A stretch of DNA of 64,000 bases from Nocardioides flavus (ex Wang et al. 2016) (GCF_014653115.1 NZ_BNAD01000002.1:186001-250000), one strand, 5' to 3'; counted from the first letter of the stretch, positions 18,727-27,144 are shown. Program-made: numbers and translations. Notes: generated by a model from the letters alone, not told the origin.

Positions 18727-20715
18727 ATGACCCGACCGATCGACGGGCCCGACTTCTCCCTCGCGGACGTCGCCCGTGAAGGGCTGATCGAGCGGCCGGG
18801 CGCCGAGCCCGCGCCCCACGACGGCACCGGTCGCGTCGACCTCGCCTTCACCGTCCACAGCACGGCCGAGGACGGCACCGAGGTCGCGCCGGCCCAGCGC
18901 GGCGTACGGGTCCCGCCCGGGGTGACCGTCTTCGACGCCGCCTCGTGGAACGGCATCGCCATCGACTCGACGTGCGGCGGGCACGGGACGTGCCACAAGT
19001 GCCGGATCCGGGTCACCTCCGAGGTCGAGGTGCCACTCACCCGCCACGACGTGCGCACCTTCACCGCCGACCAGCTCTCCGCCGGCTGGCGGCTCGGCTG
19101 CCTGCTCCACGCGACCCGCGACCTCGCGGTCGACGTACCCCCGCTGACCACCCGGCCCAAGGCGGCGACCGTCGGGATCGGCCGGCAGGTGATCCTGCGT
19201 CCCGCGCTGCAGAAGCGCTACGTCGAGCTCGCCGAGCCGAGCCTGTCCGACCAGCGCACCGACCTCGTGCGGCTCACCGACGCCATCGACGACCTCGAGC
19301 TCACCGCGGACCTCCACGTCCTGCGGCGGCTCGCCACGGTGCTGCGCCAGGCCGACTTCAAGGTGACCGCGGTCGTCCTCGACGAGGCGCTCGTCGACGT
19401 GGAAGCCGGCGACACCACGGCGTTCCGCTACGCCATCGCCTTCGACCTCGGCACCACGACGGTCGTCGGCACGCTCCTCGACGTCGGCACGGGGACCCCC
19501 CTCGCCGTCGCCTCGTCGCTCAACGCGCAGCAGCCCTTCGGCGGGGACGTGATCACCCGGATCAGCGCGACGATGATGGACCCCGCCGCGCTCGGCCGCC
19601 TCCAGCAGGCGGCCGGCGCCACCCTGGCCGACCTGGCCCGGCGGGTGTGCCGCGAGGCCGGGGTCGAGCCGACCGACGTCTACGAGGTGGCCGTGGCGGG
19701 CAACGCGACGATGACCGCACTCGTGCTGGGCATCGACCCCGAACCGCTCGGGGTCGCGCCGTTCGTGATGGCCGCGGCCGAGCCCCCCGACGTCCTCGCC
19801 TCCGAGATCGGGCTCGACCTCCACCCGCGCGCCCGGGCGTTCTTCTTCCCGGCGCTCGGGGCCTACGTCGGCGGCGACATCGTCGCCGGGATGCTCGCCA
19901 CCGGCATGGACCGCGACAAGCGCACGCGGTTGTTCATCGACGTCGGCACCAACTGCGAGATCGTGCTCAGCGACGGCGAGACGCTGCTGTCCACGGCGGC
20001 CCCTGCGGGCCCGGCTTTCGAGGGAGGCGCGATCAGGTGCGGGATGCGGGCCGCCGACGGCGCGATCGAGGTCGTCAAGGTCGACCCGCACGCCGAGGAC
20101 CCCGACGCTGCGGTGACCCTCGGCGTGATCGGCGACGTCGAGCCGCGGGGCCTGTGTGGGTCCGGCCTCGTCGACGCCGTGGCCGAGCTCGTACGGGTCG
20201 GGCTGCTCGACGCCAGCGGCCGCCTCGTGCCCGAGGAGGAGGCGAAGGGCGTCGCCCCGGCCCTCGCCGACCGGCTCGCCCGCGTCGGCGAGGAGCGCGT
20301 GTTCGTGCTGCACCGGCCCGGTCCCGGGGTCGACCCGGCGGAGTGCGTCTACCTCTCGCAGCGCGACGTCCGCGAGCTGCAGTTCGCCAAGGCCGCCATC
20401 TCCACCGGCTGGTCGCTGCTGCTCGCCGAGCTCGGCCTGGAGCACCGCGACGTGCAGCAGGTGCTGCTCGCCGGCTCGTTCGGCAGCTACCTCTCCCCCG
20501 CCTCGGCCGTGCGCATCGGCCTCGTCCCGCGGCTGCCCGTGCTGCGGATCGTCGCCGCCGGCAACGTCGCCGGCGAGGGAGCCAAGATGGCCCTGCTGTC
20601 CGTACGCGAGCGTGCCGGCGCCCTGGCCCTGCTGGAGGAGGTGACCTATGTCGAGCTCTCCGACCGCCCCGACTTCAACGACGCCTTCGTCGAGCAGCTC
20701 GCGTTCGGGCGCTGA
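18727..20715 (+). CDS. ATP-dependent reductive activator of corrinoid protein (RACo-like, DUF4445)
   Basis: Re-reduces corrinoid that has slipped to inactive Co(II). 662 aa. An N-terminal plant-type ferredoxin domain has Cys83, Cys89, Cys92 (CX5CX2C in CGGHGTCHKC) and Cys125 (LGCLLHA), enough for one [2Fe-2S] cluster. After a middle linker the ASKHA ATPase (DUF4445) spans about residues 235-640, with AFDLGTTTVVGTLLD, VAVAGNATMT, LFIDVGTNCEI, GLCGSGLVDAVAEL and VLLAGSFGSYLSP. Ten bases after the methyltransferase, so same operon. One 2Fe-2S cluster rather than the two 4Fe-4S of archaeal RamA makes it RACo-type. An aerobe would need this repair often. Confidence 0.9.
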   Translation: MTRPIDGPDFSLADVAREGLIERPGAEPAPHDGTGRVDLAFTVHSTAEDGTEVAPAQRGVRVPPGVTVFDAASWNGIAIDSTCGGHGTCHKCRIRVTSEVEVPLTRHDVRTFTADQLSAGWRLGCLLHATRDLAVDVPPLTTRPKAATVGIGRQVILRPALQKRYVELAEPSLSDQRTDLVRLTDAIDDLELTADLHVLRRLATVLRQADFKVTAVVLDEALVDVEAGDTTAFRYAIAFDLGTTTVVGTLLDVGTGTPLAVASSLNAQQPFGGDVITRISATMMDPAALGRLQQAAGATLADLARRVCREAGVEPTDVYEVAVAGNATMTALVLGIDPEPLGVAPFVMAAAEPPDVLASEIGLDLHPRARAFFFPALGAYVGGDIVAGMLATGMDRDKRTRLFIDVGTNCEIVLSDGETLLSTAAPAGPAFEGGAIRCGMRAADGAIEVVKVDPHAEDPDAAVTLGVIGDVEPRGLCGSGLVDAVAELVRVGLLDASGRLVPEEEAKGVAPALADRLARVGEERVFVLHRPGPGVDPAECVYLSQRDVRELQFAKAAISTGWSLLLAELGLEHRDVQQVLLAGSFGSYLSPASAVRIGLVPRLPVLRIVAAGNVAGEGAKMALLSVRERAGALALLEEVTYVELSDRPDFNDAFVEQLAFGR

Positions 20716-21313
20716 GGAGGGTGCGCCCAACCGGGTCGCCTTCATCGCCTGCGGGGCCATCGCCCAGCCGGCCGCCGCTGTCGTCGAGCGCCACGGCTGG
20801 GCCGTCGACGTGCACCCACTGCCGCCGCTGCTGCACAACCACCCCGCTCGTATCGCCGGCGAGGTGCGCGCCCTGGCCGAGCGGCTCGCGGAGACGTACG
20901 CCCGGGTCGTGATCGGCTACGCCGACTGCGGCACGTACGGCGCCTTGGACGACGTGTGTCACGAGCTCGGCGTCGCGCGCCTCCCCGGGCTGCACTGCTA
21001 CGACGTGTACGCCGGGGAGTCGCGGCTCGAGCGCTTCTTCGACGAGCAGCCGGGGACCTACCTGCTGACCGACTTCCTGGTGCGCTCGTTCGCCCGGACC
21101 GTCGTGCAGGAGATGGGGCTCGACCGCCACCCCGAGCTGCGCGAGGCCTACTTCGGCAACTACACGCGCGTGGTCTGGCTGGCGCAGCAGCCCGACGACG
21201 ACCTGCACGACCTCGCGCAGCAGGCCGCCACCACGCTGGGGCTCCCCCTCACCGTCGTGGAGACCGGCGACCACGGCCTCGAGCGGGCCCTCGCCGAGCA
21301 CCTTGCCCGGTAG
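20648..21313 (+). CDS. DUF1638-family protein, last gene of the corrinoid operon
   Basis: 221 aa, function unknown. The DUF1638 blocks are visible: VAFIACGAIAQP, VVIGYADCGTYGALDD, GLHCYDVYAGE, TYLLTDFLVRSF and YFGNYTRVVWLAQ; conserved Cys and His residues could bind metal or a thiol. The ATG at 20648 has an excellent ribosome site (GGAGGAGGTGACCT) and lies 68 bases inside the activator gene in another frame, so translation is coupled. DUF1638 genes occur beside corrinoid methyltransferases in anaerobes (recalled), so an accessory role in corrinoid or methyl-donor handling is likely. Its TAG stop is provided by the hairpin repeat at 21309. Confidence 0.75.
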   Translation: MSSSPTAPTSTTPSSSSSRSGAEEGAPNRVAFIACGAIAQPAAAVVERHGWAVDVHPLPPLLHNHPARIAGEVRALAERLAETYARVVIGYADCGTYGALDDVCHELGVARLPGLHCYDVYAGESRLERFFDEQPGTYLLTDFLVRSFARTVVQEMGLDRHPELREAYFGNYTRVVWLAQQPDDDLHDLAQQAATTLGLPLTVVETGDHGLERALAEHLAR

Positions 21314-21371
21314 TCAGGGACGTTCTGGTGGGCAGACGGCCCCGTACGCCCCCAGAACGTCCCTGACTACC
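21309..21371. repeat. inverted repeat copy A, bidirectional terminator-like hairpin
   Basis: Perfect 20-base arms, GGTAGTCAGGGACGTTCTGG at 21309-21328 and its complement at 21352-21371, with a 23-base loop. It lies exactly between the convergent DUF1638 and metF genes, and the TAG inside each arm is the stop codon of the gene running into it. The same 20-base arm recurs in copy B at 29640. Probable bidirectional terminator or REP-like element; no T-run follows either arm. Confidence 0.7.
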
Positions 21372-22236
21372 GCCCGTGGGCGTCGCGCAGGCGCTCGAGC
21401 ATCCCCGTACGCCACGCCTCGGTCTCGGCGACCTGGTTGAAGGTGAAGACGTGCAGGCCCTCGACGAGCGCACCCTCCTCGCCGAGGGCCGGCGCACACC
21501 TCTCCAGGAAGCGCTCGCCGGTGAAGCCGCCCGGCGCGGCCAGGCGGGCGAAGACGCCCTTGTTCTTGGCGAGGAACCTCGTCGACTCGCCGACGCCGAT
21601 CCTGGTGGCCATCGCGAGGAGCTTCGCGCGCTCGACCGGGCCGGGGATCCCGAGCAGGAGCGGCATGGCGACACCGCGGGCGCGAAGCCGGCGCACCCAG
21701 TCGCGCACGACGGCGGGGTCGAAGGTCAGGTTGCTCACGATGTGCGTGGCATGACGCCGCTTGTCCCACATCGACTGCACCGTGAGGTCGTCGTGGATCG
21801 TCGGGTGCGACTCGGGGTAGCCGGTGATCCCCACGTGCGCAAAGGGCGAGCCCAGCTCCTTGAGGTCCTCCAGCAGGGCGAGGGCGTCGGGGTAGTCGCC
21901 GACGGTCTCGGCGTCGCCCCCGGGCACGAACACGCTCGTGACGCCCTTGCCACGCAGCCGCTCGACGATCTCCACCAGCTCACCGCGGCCGGAGACCATC
22001 CGGGCGGCAAGGTGCGGCACGGTGGTGTAGCCGTGACCGGTGAGGCGCTCGGCGAGCTCGAGGGTCGCAGCCAGCCCTTGGGACGGCGAGGCCGTCACCG
22101 TGATCGTACGGTCGCGGGGCAGGTGCGCGAGGACCTTGTCCTCCGTGGAGGCGGTGGGCAGCACCTCGTACCGGGCGTTCTCCAGCAGCCGGACCATCGT
22201 CGCCGCAGTTCGCTTGTTGCGCATGGAGCAACTCAT
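21367..22236 (-). CDS. metF: methylenetetrahydrofolate reductase-family protein (divergent)
   Basis: Interconverts 5-methyl-THF and 5,10-methylene-THF. In this island it would run in the oxidative direction on 5-methyl-THF from the corrinoid system. About 289 aa. MTHFR-like blocks: VTASPSQGLAATLELAERL, VFVPGGDAETVGDYPDAL, HVGITGYPESHPTIHDD, PLLLGIPGPVERAKLL. The usual N-terminal FEFFPPK is replaced by YEVLPTAST, so this is a distant branch and its exact reaction is inferred. Start uncertain: ATG 22236, 22224 or 22197; a TTGCG-type site overlaps the first two, so the last may be the real one or the message leaderless. Convergent with the corrinoid operon. Confidence 0.72.
   Translation of the reverse strand: MSCSMRNKRTAATMVRLLENARYEVLPTASTEDKVLAHLPRDRTITVTASPSQGLAATLELAERLTGHGYTTVPHLAARMVSGRGELVEIVERLRGKGVTSVFVPGGDAETVGDYPDALALLEDLKELGSPFAHVGITGYPESHPTIHDDLTVQSMWDKRRHATHIVSNLTFDPAVVRDWVRRLRARGVAMPLLLGIPGPVERAKLLAMATRIGVGESTRFLAKNKGVFARLAAPGGFTGERFLERCAPALGEEGALVEGLHVFTFNQVAETEAWRTGMLERLRDAHGR
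22217..22231. promoter_or_regulatory. TTGCG-N5-(A/C)GCAA operator at the metF start
   Basis: TTGCGCATGGAGCAA matches the island motif with one mismatch and sits inside an exact GTTGC-N7-GCAAC inverted repeat. It lies at the 5' end of metF, over its most upstream possible starts. It ties metF to the regulon of the dehydrogenase, BCCT and purU genes although metF is 10 kb from iclR1. Confidence 0.5.
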
Positions 22237-22316
22237 TTCGTGATGCGCATCCAGTGCTGGTCACTGTAGACCGTGCGCCGCCGCGGCGACAGCGCGCGCG
22301 GCACCCTGAAATGGCA

Positions 22317-22350
22317 CGAGGGGCGGCCACCTCTCGGTGGCCGCCCCTCG
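22317..22350 (-). terminator. terminator of rplJL
   Basis: A perfect 15-base stem (CGAGGGGCGGCCACC) with the loop TCTC, 32 bases beyond the rplL stop, followed on the minus strand by TGCCATTTC. A strong intrinsic-type hairpin. Confidence 0.8.
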
Positions 22351-22381
22351 GCTGGGACGTGCTGGAGCGACTAGCGGATCG

Positions 22382-22774
22382 TCACTTGACGGTGACGGTG
22401 GCGCCGGCGGCCTCGAGGGCCTCCTTCGCCTTGTCCGCGGTCTCCTTGTTGGCACCCTCGAGGATCGTCTTGGGGGCGGCCTCGACCAGGTCCTTGGCCT
22501 CCTTCAGACCGAGGGAGGTGAGGGCGCGCACCTCCTTGATGACGTTGATCTTCTTGTCGCCGGCGGCCTCGAGGACGACCTCGAACTCGTCCTTCTCCTC
22601 GGCGGCGGCGTCGCCACCGGCGGCACCACCGGCGGCCGGGGCGGCGGCCACGGCGACGGGGGCGGCGGCGGTCACGCCGAAGGTGTCCTCGAACTGCTTG
22701 ACGAACTCGGAGAGCTCGATCAGGGTCATCTCCTTGAAGGCGTCAAGGAGCTCGTCGGTGCTGAGCTTCGCCAT
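22382..22774 (-). CDS. rplL: 50S ribosomal protein L7/L12
   Basis: Stalk protein recruiting translation factors to the ribosome. 130 aa. The N-terminal dimerisation domain [20 protein letters not shown], an Ala/Gly-rich hinge ([19 protein letters not shown]) and the C-terminal factor-binding domain with [14 protein letters not shown] are all present. ATG 22774 with GGAAAGG upstream is preferred over a longer reading. Follows rplJ by 78 bases in the same operon. Confidence 0.97.
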   Translation of the reverse strand: MAKLSTDELLDAFKEMTLIELSEFVKQFEDTFGVTAAAPVAVAAAPAAGGAAGGDAAAEEKDEFEVVLEAAGDKKINVIKEVRALTSLGLKEAKDLVEAAPKTILEGANKETADKAKEALEAAGATVTVK

Positions 22775-22852
22775 GATGGCAAACCTTTCCATGTGTGGCG
22801 CACCCGCATCTGCGCGGGGCGCCGGGGTTTCAGGTGGTGTACGTCGGCCCGG

Positions 22853-23512
22853 TCAGGCGTCGGTGGACTCGGCGGCCGTGTCGGCTGCCTCGTCGGTCGC
22901 CTCGGGCTCGGCGGCCTCCTCCGAAGAGGGTGCCTCCTCCACCGGGGCGTCCTCGGCAGCGGCCGGCGTGCCGGCACCACCTGCGAGGATCGAGGGGTCC
23001 TGCTCGGCCTTGGCCTGCAGCGCACCCGCGAGACGGGCGGCCTGGGCGATCGGCGCGTTGAGCAGGTAGACGGCCTGGGACAGCGAGGCGAGCATCGCGC
23101 CCGCCATCTTGCCCAGCAGCACGTCGCGCGACTCGAGGTCGGCCAGCTTGGCCACCTCGGCAGCGTCGAGCGGCTTGCCGTCCAGGACTCCACCCTTGAT
23201 CACAAGGGCGGGGTTCGCCTTGGCAAAGTCACGCAGACCCTTGGCGGCCTCGACCACGTCTCCATTGATGAAGGCGATGGCGGTGGGGCCGGTCAGCAGG
23301 TCGTCGAAGCCTTCGATCCCCACCTCGGTGGCGGCGATCTTGGCGAGCGTGTTCTTGACCACGGCGTAGTTGGCGTTCTCGCCGAGGGAGCGCCGCAGGT
23401 CCTGCAGCTGCTTCACGGTGAGCCCGCGGTACTCGGTCAGCACAGCGCCGGCGGAGCCGTTGAACGAGTCAACGATCTCTGCGACGGCGGCAGTCTTTTC
23501 TGGCCGCGCCAT
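22853..23512 (-). CDS. rplJ: 50S ribosomal protein L10
   Basis: Base of the L7/L12 stalk and translational autoregulator of its own operon. 219 aa, longer than the usual 165-180 because of an acidic Ala/Glu tail after residue about 175 ([18 protein letters not shown]). Core blocks: [49 protein letters not shown] 23512 with AAGGAGA upstream. Preceded by an L10 leader. Acidic tails of this sort are common in actinobacterial L10. Confidence 0.96.
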   Translation of the reverse strand: MARPEKTAAVAEIVDSFNGSAGAVLTEYRGLTVKQLQDLRRSLGENANYAVVKNTLAKIAATEVGIEGFDDLLTGPTAIAFINGDVVEAAKGLRDFAKANPALVIKGGVLDGKPLDAAEVAKLADLESRDVLLGKMAGAMLASLSQAVYLLNAPIAQAARLAGALQAKAEQDPSILAGGAGTPAAAEDAPVEEAPSSEEAAEPEATDEAADTAAESTDA

Positions 23513-23560
23513 GGGTCTCCTTCCGGGGTTGACCACCGGCGTCCGGCCCACAGACGACGA

Positions 23561-23690
23561 ACGCCCTGAGCACAGGCTCAGGGCGTGATGGCGGCGAGGC
23601 CGCTGCTCTGACACCTGCGCCGGCCGTCCGCTGCTGCGAACCTTCGGTCACGAGCTGGAGCTCACGACAACCTGCGGTCTCTGGTTTCGA
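23561..23690 (-). ncRNA. L10 leader (autoregulatory 5' UTR of rplJL)
   Basis: The minus-strand leader between the rplJ promoter and its ATG contains AGAGACCGCAGGTTGTCG (complement of 23664-23681), matching the purine-rich core bound by L10-(L12)4, and further down an 11-base perfect stem (ACGCCCTGAGC, loop ACAG) at 23561-23586 that could act as attenuator or anti-element. Position and elements fit an L10 leader. With the promoter this explains the 285-base gap before the ATPase gene. Confidence 0.7.
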
Positions 23691-23696
23691 GTGGGA

Positions 23697-23726
23697 ACTG
23701 TACGCGGCGGCACACGGACGCGACAA
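23697..23726 (-). promoter_or_regulatory. promoter of rplJL
   Basis: On the minus strand TTGTCG (complement of 23721-23726) and TACAGT (complement of 23697-23702) are separated by 18 bases. Transcription would start near 23690, just ahead of the L10 leader core. Confidence 0.65.
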
Positions 23727-23797
23727 ATCGGCGCCGGACGCCCGCCAAACCGGGCAATCGGCCCACCCGCGGCCCCCAACACTGGTTGCATGGGCCC

Positions 23798-24787
23798 GTG
23801 GACCACCAGCTCATGACCGTAGGGGCCTCCCTGGCCCGCAGCGACGAACGCATGCTCACCGGGCGCAACGCGGCCGGACGCGTGTGGAAGACCGGCTTCG
23901 TCGGCCTCGACCCGCTGATCGGCGGCGGGATGCGCGCCGGGTCGCTCGTCCTCCTTGCCGGCCCGCAGGGACTCGGCAAGTCGACCTTCGCCCTGCAGGT
24001 CGCGCGCAACAACGCCGCGACCGGACGGCCCGTCCTCTACTTCTCCTACGAGCACGACGCCGAGGACCTGACCCAGAAGCTCATCGCCATGGAGGCGGGC
24101 GAGCTCGACGACTCCGACCAGGTCCGGGTCACGACCATCCGCTCGATCTTCGACGACCTGTGGGTCAGCTCCCTGGAGCACCGGCTGGAGTCGGTGCCCT
24201 CCGGCGTCGAGGCGCTGACGAAGGTCTCGCAGTACTCCGAGATGCTCTTCGTGCACCGCTCGACGGGCACCCGGACGGACCTCGACGCCATCCAGAACGC
24301 GATCGAGGCGGTCCGTGAGCTGTCCGGAACCACCCCGCTGGTGATCGTGGACTACCTCCAGAAGGTGAAGTCCATGCACGAGGACGAGGAGGCCAGCACC
24401 ACCCAGATCGTCGAGGGCCTCAAGGACCTCGCCATCGACATCAACGCCCCGGTCCTGGCCATCGCCGCGGCCGAGAAGGAGGCGCTGCGGTCGGGCAAGC
24501 GGATGCGGGCCAACGACCTGCGCGGCTCGAGCGCCCTGGCGTACGAGGCCGACGTCGTGCTGGTGCTCAACAACAAGTTCGACATCGTCGCGCGCCACCA
24601 CCTGACCTACGACCTCGGCAACGCCGAGCGCTTCCGCGAGTACGCCGTGCTGACGATCGAGAAGAACCGCTTCGGCCGCGACGGTGCCGTGCTCCAGTTC
24701 CGCACCCGCTTCGACCAGGGTCGCTTCGTGCCCACGGGCACCGAGGTCAAGGAGCAGCTGATCGACGAGCGGGTCTTCCGGGAGTGA
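23798..24787 (+). CDS. DnaB/RecA-fold ATPase (DnaB C-terminal-like), role unknown
   Basis: 329 aa. One DnaB-C/RecA ATPase domain: Walker A GPQGLGKSTFA (about residues 50-60), Walker B LVIVDYLQKVK, the acidic Glu in SYEHDAEDL, and a DLRGSSALAYEADVVLVLNN segment like the DnaB helicase sensor region. The N-terminal DnaB collar (DnaG-binding) domain is absent, so it is not a replicative helicase as such. Start uncertain: GTG 23798, ATG 23813 or TTG 23786; none has a clear ribosome site. It stands alone between rplJ and a lipoprotein gene. A KaiC- or RadA-like role is possible; function not assigned. Confidence 0.7.
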   Translation: MDHQLMTVGASLARSDERMLTGRNAAGRVWKTGFVGLDPLIGGGMRAGSLVLLAGPQGLGKSTFALQVARNNAATGRPVLYFSYEHDAEDLTQKLIAMEAGELDDSDQVRVTTIRSIFDDLWVSSLEHRLESVPSGVEALTKVSQYSEMLFVHRSTGTRTDLDAIQNAIEAVRELSGTTPLVIVDYLQKVKSMHEDEEASTTQIVEGLKDLAIDINAPVLAIAAAEKEALRSGKRMRANDLRGSSALAYEADVVLVLNNKFDIVARHHLTYDLGNAERFREYAVLTIEKNRFGRDGAVLQFRTRFDQGRFVPTGTEVKEQLIDERVFRE

Positions 24788-24805
24788 CCCGCCCGCCGAC
24801 CCGGG

Positions 24806-25666
24806 TCACAGGCCCGGCTGCTCGGTGACCTCGCTGGCGGGGGGCGCCTCGATCTCGACGTCGGTGCCGAAGTCGGAGTAGGTGCCCTCGGTGGTCGAGG
24901 TCGTTGGCTTCACGCCGCCCGCGGCCGGCGACTCGGTGGTCTGGGTGAACTTGCGCGGCAGGTTGTCGGCGTCGACCCACATCTCGGTCACCAGCTCCTT
25001 GGGGAGCATGTCGGCCATCGCCGCGGGGAACTCCATGGCCTTCACGTACTGGGTGGGGTCGAGCGTGATCCGGTAGTGGTTGGTGTCGACCCCGTCGACC
25101 TCCTCGGACCCGACGAGCTCGAGATCCTTGGGCTCCTCCATCGCCTTGAACATGACCTCGGGGTCCGTGGCCTTGCCGATCATCCCGAACAGCGAGTTGG
25201 GGTCGCTCAGGTCGATCTTGAGCCACTTGTCCCCCGTGCCGAGCTCGGGCGACTTCATGTACATCGCCTGGTCGAGCAGGATCATGTCCATCGCCTGGGC
25301 GCCGCTGCCCGTCGCCTGCATCTCCATGCCGTCGTCGCCGAAGCGGGCCGTGCCGGACATCGTCTGGGTCTGGCCACCGGTGTCGGAGGTGGTCTCGAAG
25401 GCGAAGGTCTCGGCCTCCTGCAGCGCCTCCATCACCGCCGGGTAGAAGTCGGCGGCGGACAGCTCGGCCAGCGACGCCTCGGCCGGCTCCTCGGTCTCCT
25501 CGGCGTCCTGCGTCGACTCGTCGGTGCCCTCGTCCGTGCTCTCGTCCGTGGCCGAGCTCGAGGAGTCGGTGGAGGAGGAGTCGTCACTGCACGCAGCGAG
25601 TCCGGCTCCCAGGGTCAGGACCAGGGCGGCGGAGCCGAGGCGGCGGGCAAGGGACGTGACGCGCAT
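24806..25666 (-). CDS. LppX/LprG-like lipoprotein
   Basis: Secreted lipid-anchored protein, 286 aa. A signal peptide MRVTSLARRLGSAALVLTLG leads to the lipobox LAAC (Cys26), then a Ser/Thr/Glu-rich linker of about 45 residues, then a LolA/LppX-type beta fold (FAFETTSDTGGQTQTMSGTA, MEMQATGSGAQAMDMILL, HYRITLDPTQYVKAM, LPRKFTQTTES). Such proteins carry lipids or glycolipids in the mycobacterial envelope; the ligand here is unknown. ATG 25666 with CCAGGAG upstream. Monocistronic and convergent with the ATPase gene. Confidence 0.78.
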   Translation of the reverse strand: MRVTSLARRLGSAALVLTLGAGLAACSDDSSSTDSSSSATDESTDEGTDESTQDAEETEEPAEASLAELSAADFYPAVMEALQEAETFAFETTSDTGGQTQTMSGTARFGDDGMEMQATGSGAQAMDMILLDQAMYMKSPELGTGDKWLKIDLSDPNSLFGMIGKATDPEVMFKAMEEPKDLELVGSEEVDGVDTNHYRITLDPTQYVKAMEFPAAMADMLPKELVTEMWVDADNLPRKFTQTTESPAAGGVKPTTSTTEGTYSDFGTDVEIEAPPASEVTEQPGL

Positions 25667-25748
25667 GTGTGTCTCCTGGGACGAGTGGTGCGGAGGTCAG
25701 GGCGGGTTGGTTGCCTGCGGTCGTTCTACCCGATGGTTCCACAACCAA

Positions 25749-25783
25749 ACGGCCCGGCCGCCCCTGAGGGGCGACCGGGCCGT
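25749..25783 (-). terminator. terminator of rplKA
   Basis: Stem ACGGCCCGGCCGCCCC with the loop TGA and a complementary arm containing one mismatch, followed on the minus strand by TTTGGTTGT. Lies 32 bases beyond the rplA stop. Confidence 0.8.
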
Positions 25784-25814
25784 ACGGAGTGCGCGGCTGT
25801 GGGCCAGGTGCGGC

Positions 25815-26537
25815 TCAGGCCTGGACGGCCTCGTCCTCGCTCGCGACGTTCTTGGTGCGGTTGGGGTCGACCTGGATGCCGGGGCCCATCGTCGTGGAGA
25901 CGGTGACCTTCTTGATGTAGCGACCCTTGGAGCTGGCGGGCTTGAGACGCAGCACCTCCTCGAGGGCGGCGGCGTAGTTCTCGGCCAGCTGGACCTCGGA
26001 GAAGGAGGCCTTGCCGATGATGAAGTGCAGGTTGGCGTGCCGGTCGACGCGGAACTCGATCTTGCCGCCCTTGATGTCCGTGACGGCCTTGGCCACGTCA
26101 GGGGTGACCGTGCCGGTCTTGGGGTTCGGCATGAGCGAACGAGGGCCGAGGACGCGACCGAGGCGGCCGACCTTGCCCATCATGTCGGGCGTGGCGACGA
26201 CGGCGTCGAAGTCGAGCCAGCCGCCGGCTACCTTCTCGATCAGCTCGTCGCCACCGACGAACTCGGCGCCGGCCTCGCGGGCGGCGTCGGCCTTGTCGGC
26301 GTTGGCGAACACGAGGACGCGGGCGGTCTTGCCGGTGCCGTGCGGGAGGTTGACGGTGCCGCGGACCATCTGGTCGGCCTTGCGCGGGTCGACACCCAGG
26401 CGCATGACGACGTCGAGGGTCTCGTCGAACTTCTTCTTGGAGCCGGACTTGGCGATCTTGATGGCTGCCAGCGGGGCGTAGAGCTCGTCCTTGTCGAACG
26501 TCTCGGCGGCCGCGCGGTAGGTCTTGCTGCGCTGCAT
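25815..26537 (-). CDS. rplA: 50S ribosomal protein L1
   Basis: Binds 23S rRNA at the E-site stalk and can repress its own operon. 240 aa, normal length. Signature blocks: [65 protein letters not shown]-like IIGKASFSE and [13 protein letters not shown]. Start ATG 26537 with GAGAAGA upstream. 62 bases downstream of rplK, same operon. Confidence 0.97.
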   Translation of the reverse strand: MQRSKTYRAAAETFDKDELYAPLAAIKIAKSGSKKKFDETLDVVMRLGVDPRKADQMVRGTVNLPHGTGKTARVLVFANADKADAAREAGAEFVGGDELIEKVAGGWLDFDAVVATPDMMGKVGRLGRVLGPRSLMPNPKTGTVTPDVAKAVTDIKGGKIEFRVDRHANLHFIIGKASFSEVQLAENYAAALEEVLRLKPASSKGRYIKKVTVSTTMGPGIQVDPNRTKNVASEDEAVQA

Positions 26538-26599
26538 TGTCTTCTCGATTCTCTGGTGCGAAGGATGTGGTTAGCGAGCCAGCGCGGCTCTCCCACGTG

Positions 26600-27028
26600 T
26601 CAGTCGGTCGTGATGCCCATCGAGCGCGCAGTGCCCTCGACGATCTTCATGGCCGCGTCGATGTCGTTGGCGTTGAGGTCGGGCAGCTTGGTGGTCGCGA
26701 TCTCGCGGACCTGGTCCTTGGTCAGCTTGCCGACCTTCTCCTTGTGCGGGACGCCGGAGCCCTTGGAGAGACCGGCAGCCTTCTTGATGAGCTCGGCGGC
26801 CGGCGGGGTCTTGGTGATGAAGTCGAACGAGCGGTCCTCGTAGATGGTGATCTCGACGGGGATCACGTTGCCGCGCATGGACTCGGTCTGGGCGTTGTAG
26901 GCCTTGCAGAAGTCCATGATGTTGACGCCGTGCGGACCGAGCGCCGTACCGACCGGCGGGGCCGGGGTGGCCGAACCGGCCTGCAGCTGCACCTTGACGA
27001 GTGCGGCGATCTTCTTCTTGGGAGGCAT
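26600..27028 (-). CDS. rplK: 50S ribosomal protein L11
   Basis: GTPase-centre protein, 142 aa. Blocks: [58 protein letters not shown] and a C-terminal ARSMGI. All expected residues of the thiostrepton-site face (PPVGTALG) are present. First gene of rplKA, 116 bases after nusG. That gap carries a G-rich stretch but no confident promoter. Confidence 0.97.
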   Translation of the reverse strand: MPPKKKIAALVKVQLQAGSATPAPPVGTALGPHGVNIMDFCKAYNAQTESMRGNVIPVEITIYEDRSFDFITKTPPAAELIKKAAGLSKGSGVPHKEKVGKLTKDQVREIATTKLPDLNANDIDAAMKIVEGTARSMGITTD

Positions 27029-27144
27029 TGCCTTCTACTTTCTCTCGTGTGGTCATGACGAGGGCCACTGCCCCCTGCCACGGGTTGTCGCTACTGCATT
27101 GTCAGGCCGCATGGCGGCCAGACGCCAATCGTCGGGGCCTGGCG

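Noticed and set aside
23798..24787. Replicative helicase dnaB
   Set aside because: Only the C-terminal ATPase domain is present, the length is about 330 residues, and there is no N-terminal collar or rplI/ssb neighbourhood.
27029..27144. Promoter and L11 leader for rplKA
   Set aside because: No convincing -35/-10 pair or leader structure was found in the gap; rplKA may be read from the secE-nusG promoter.
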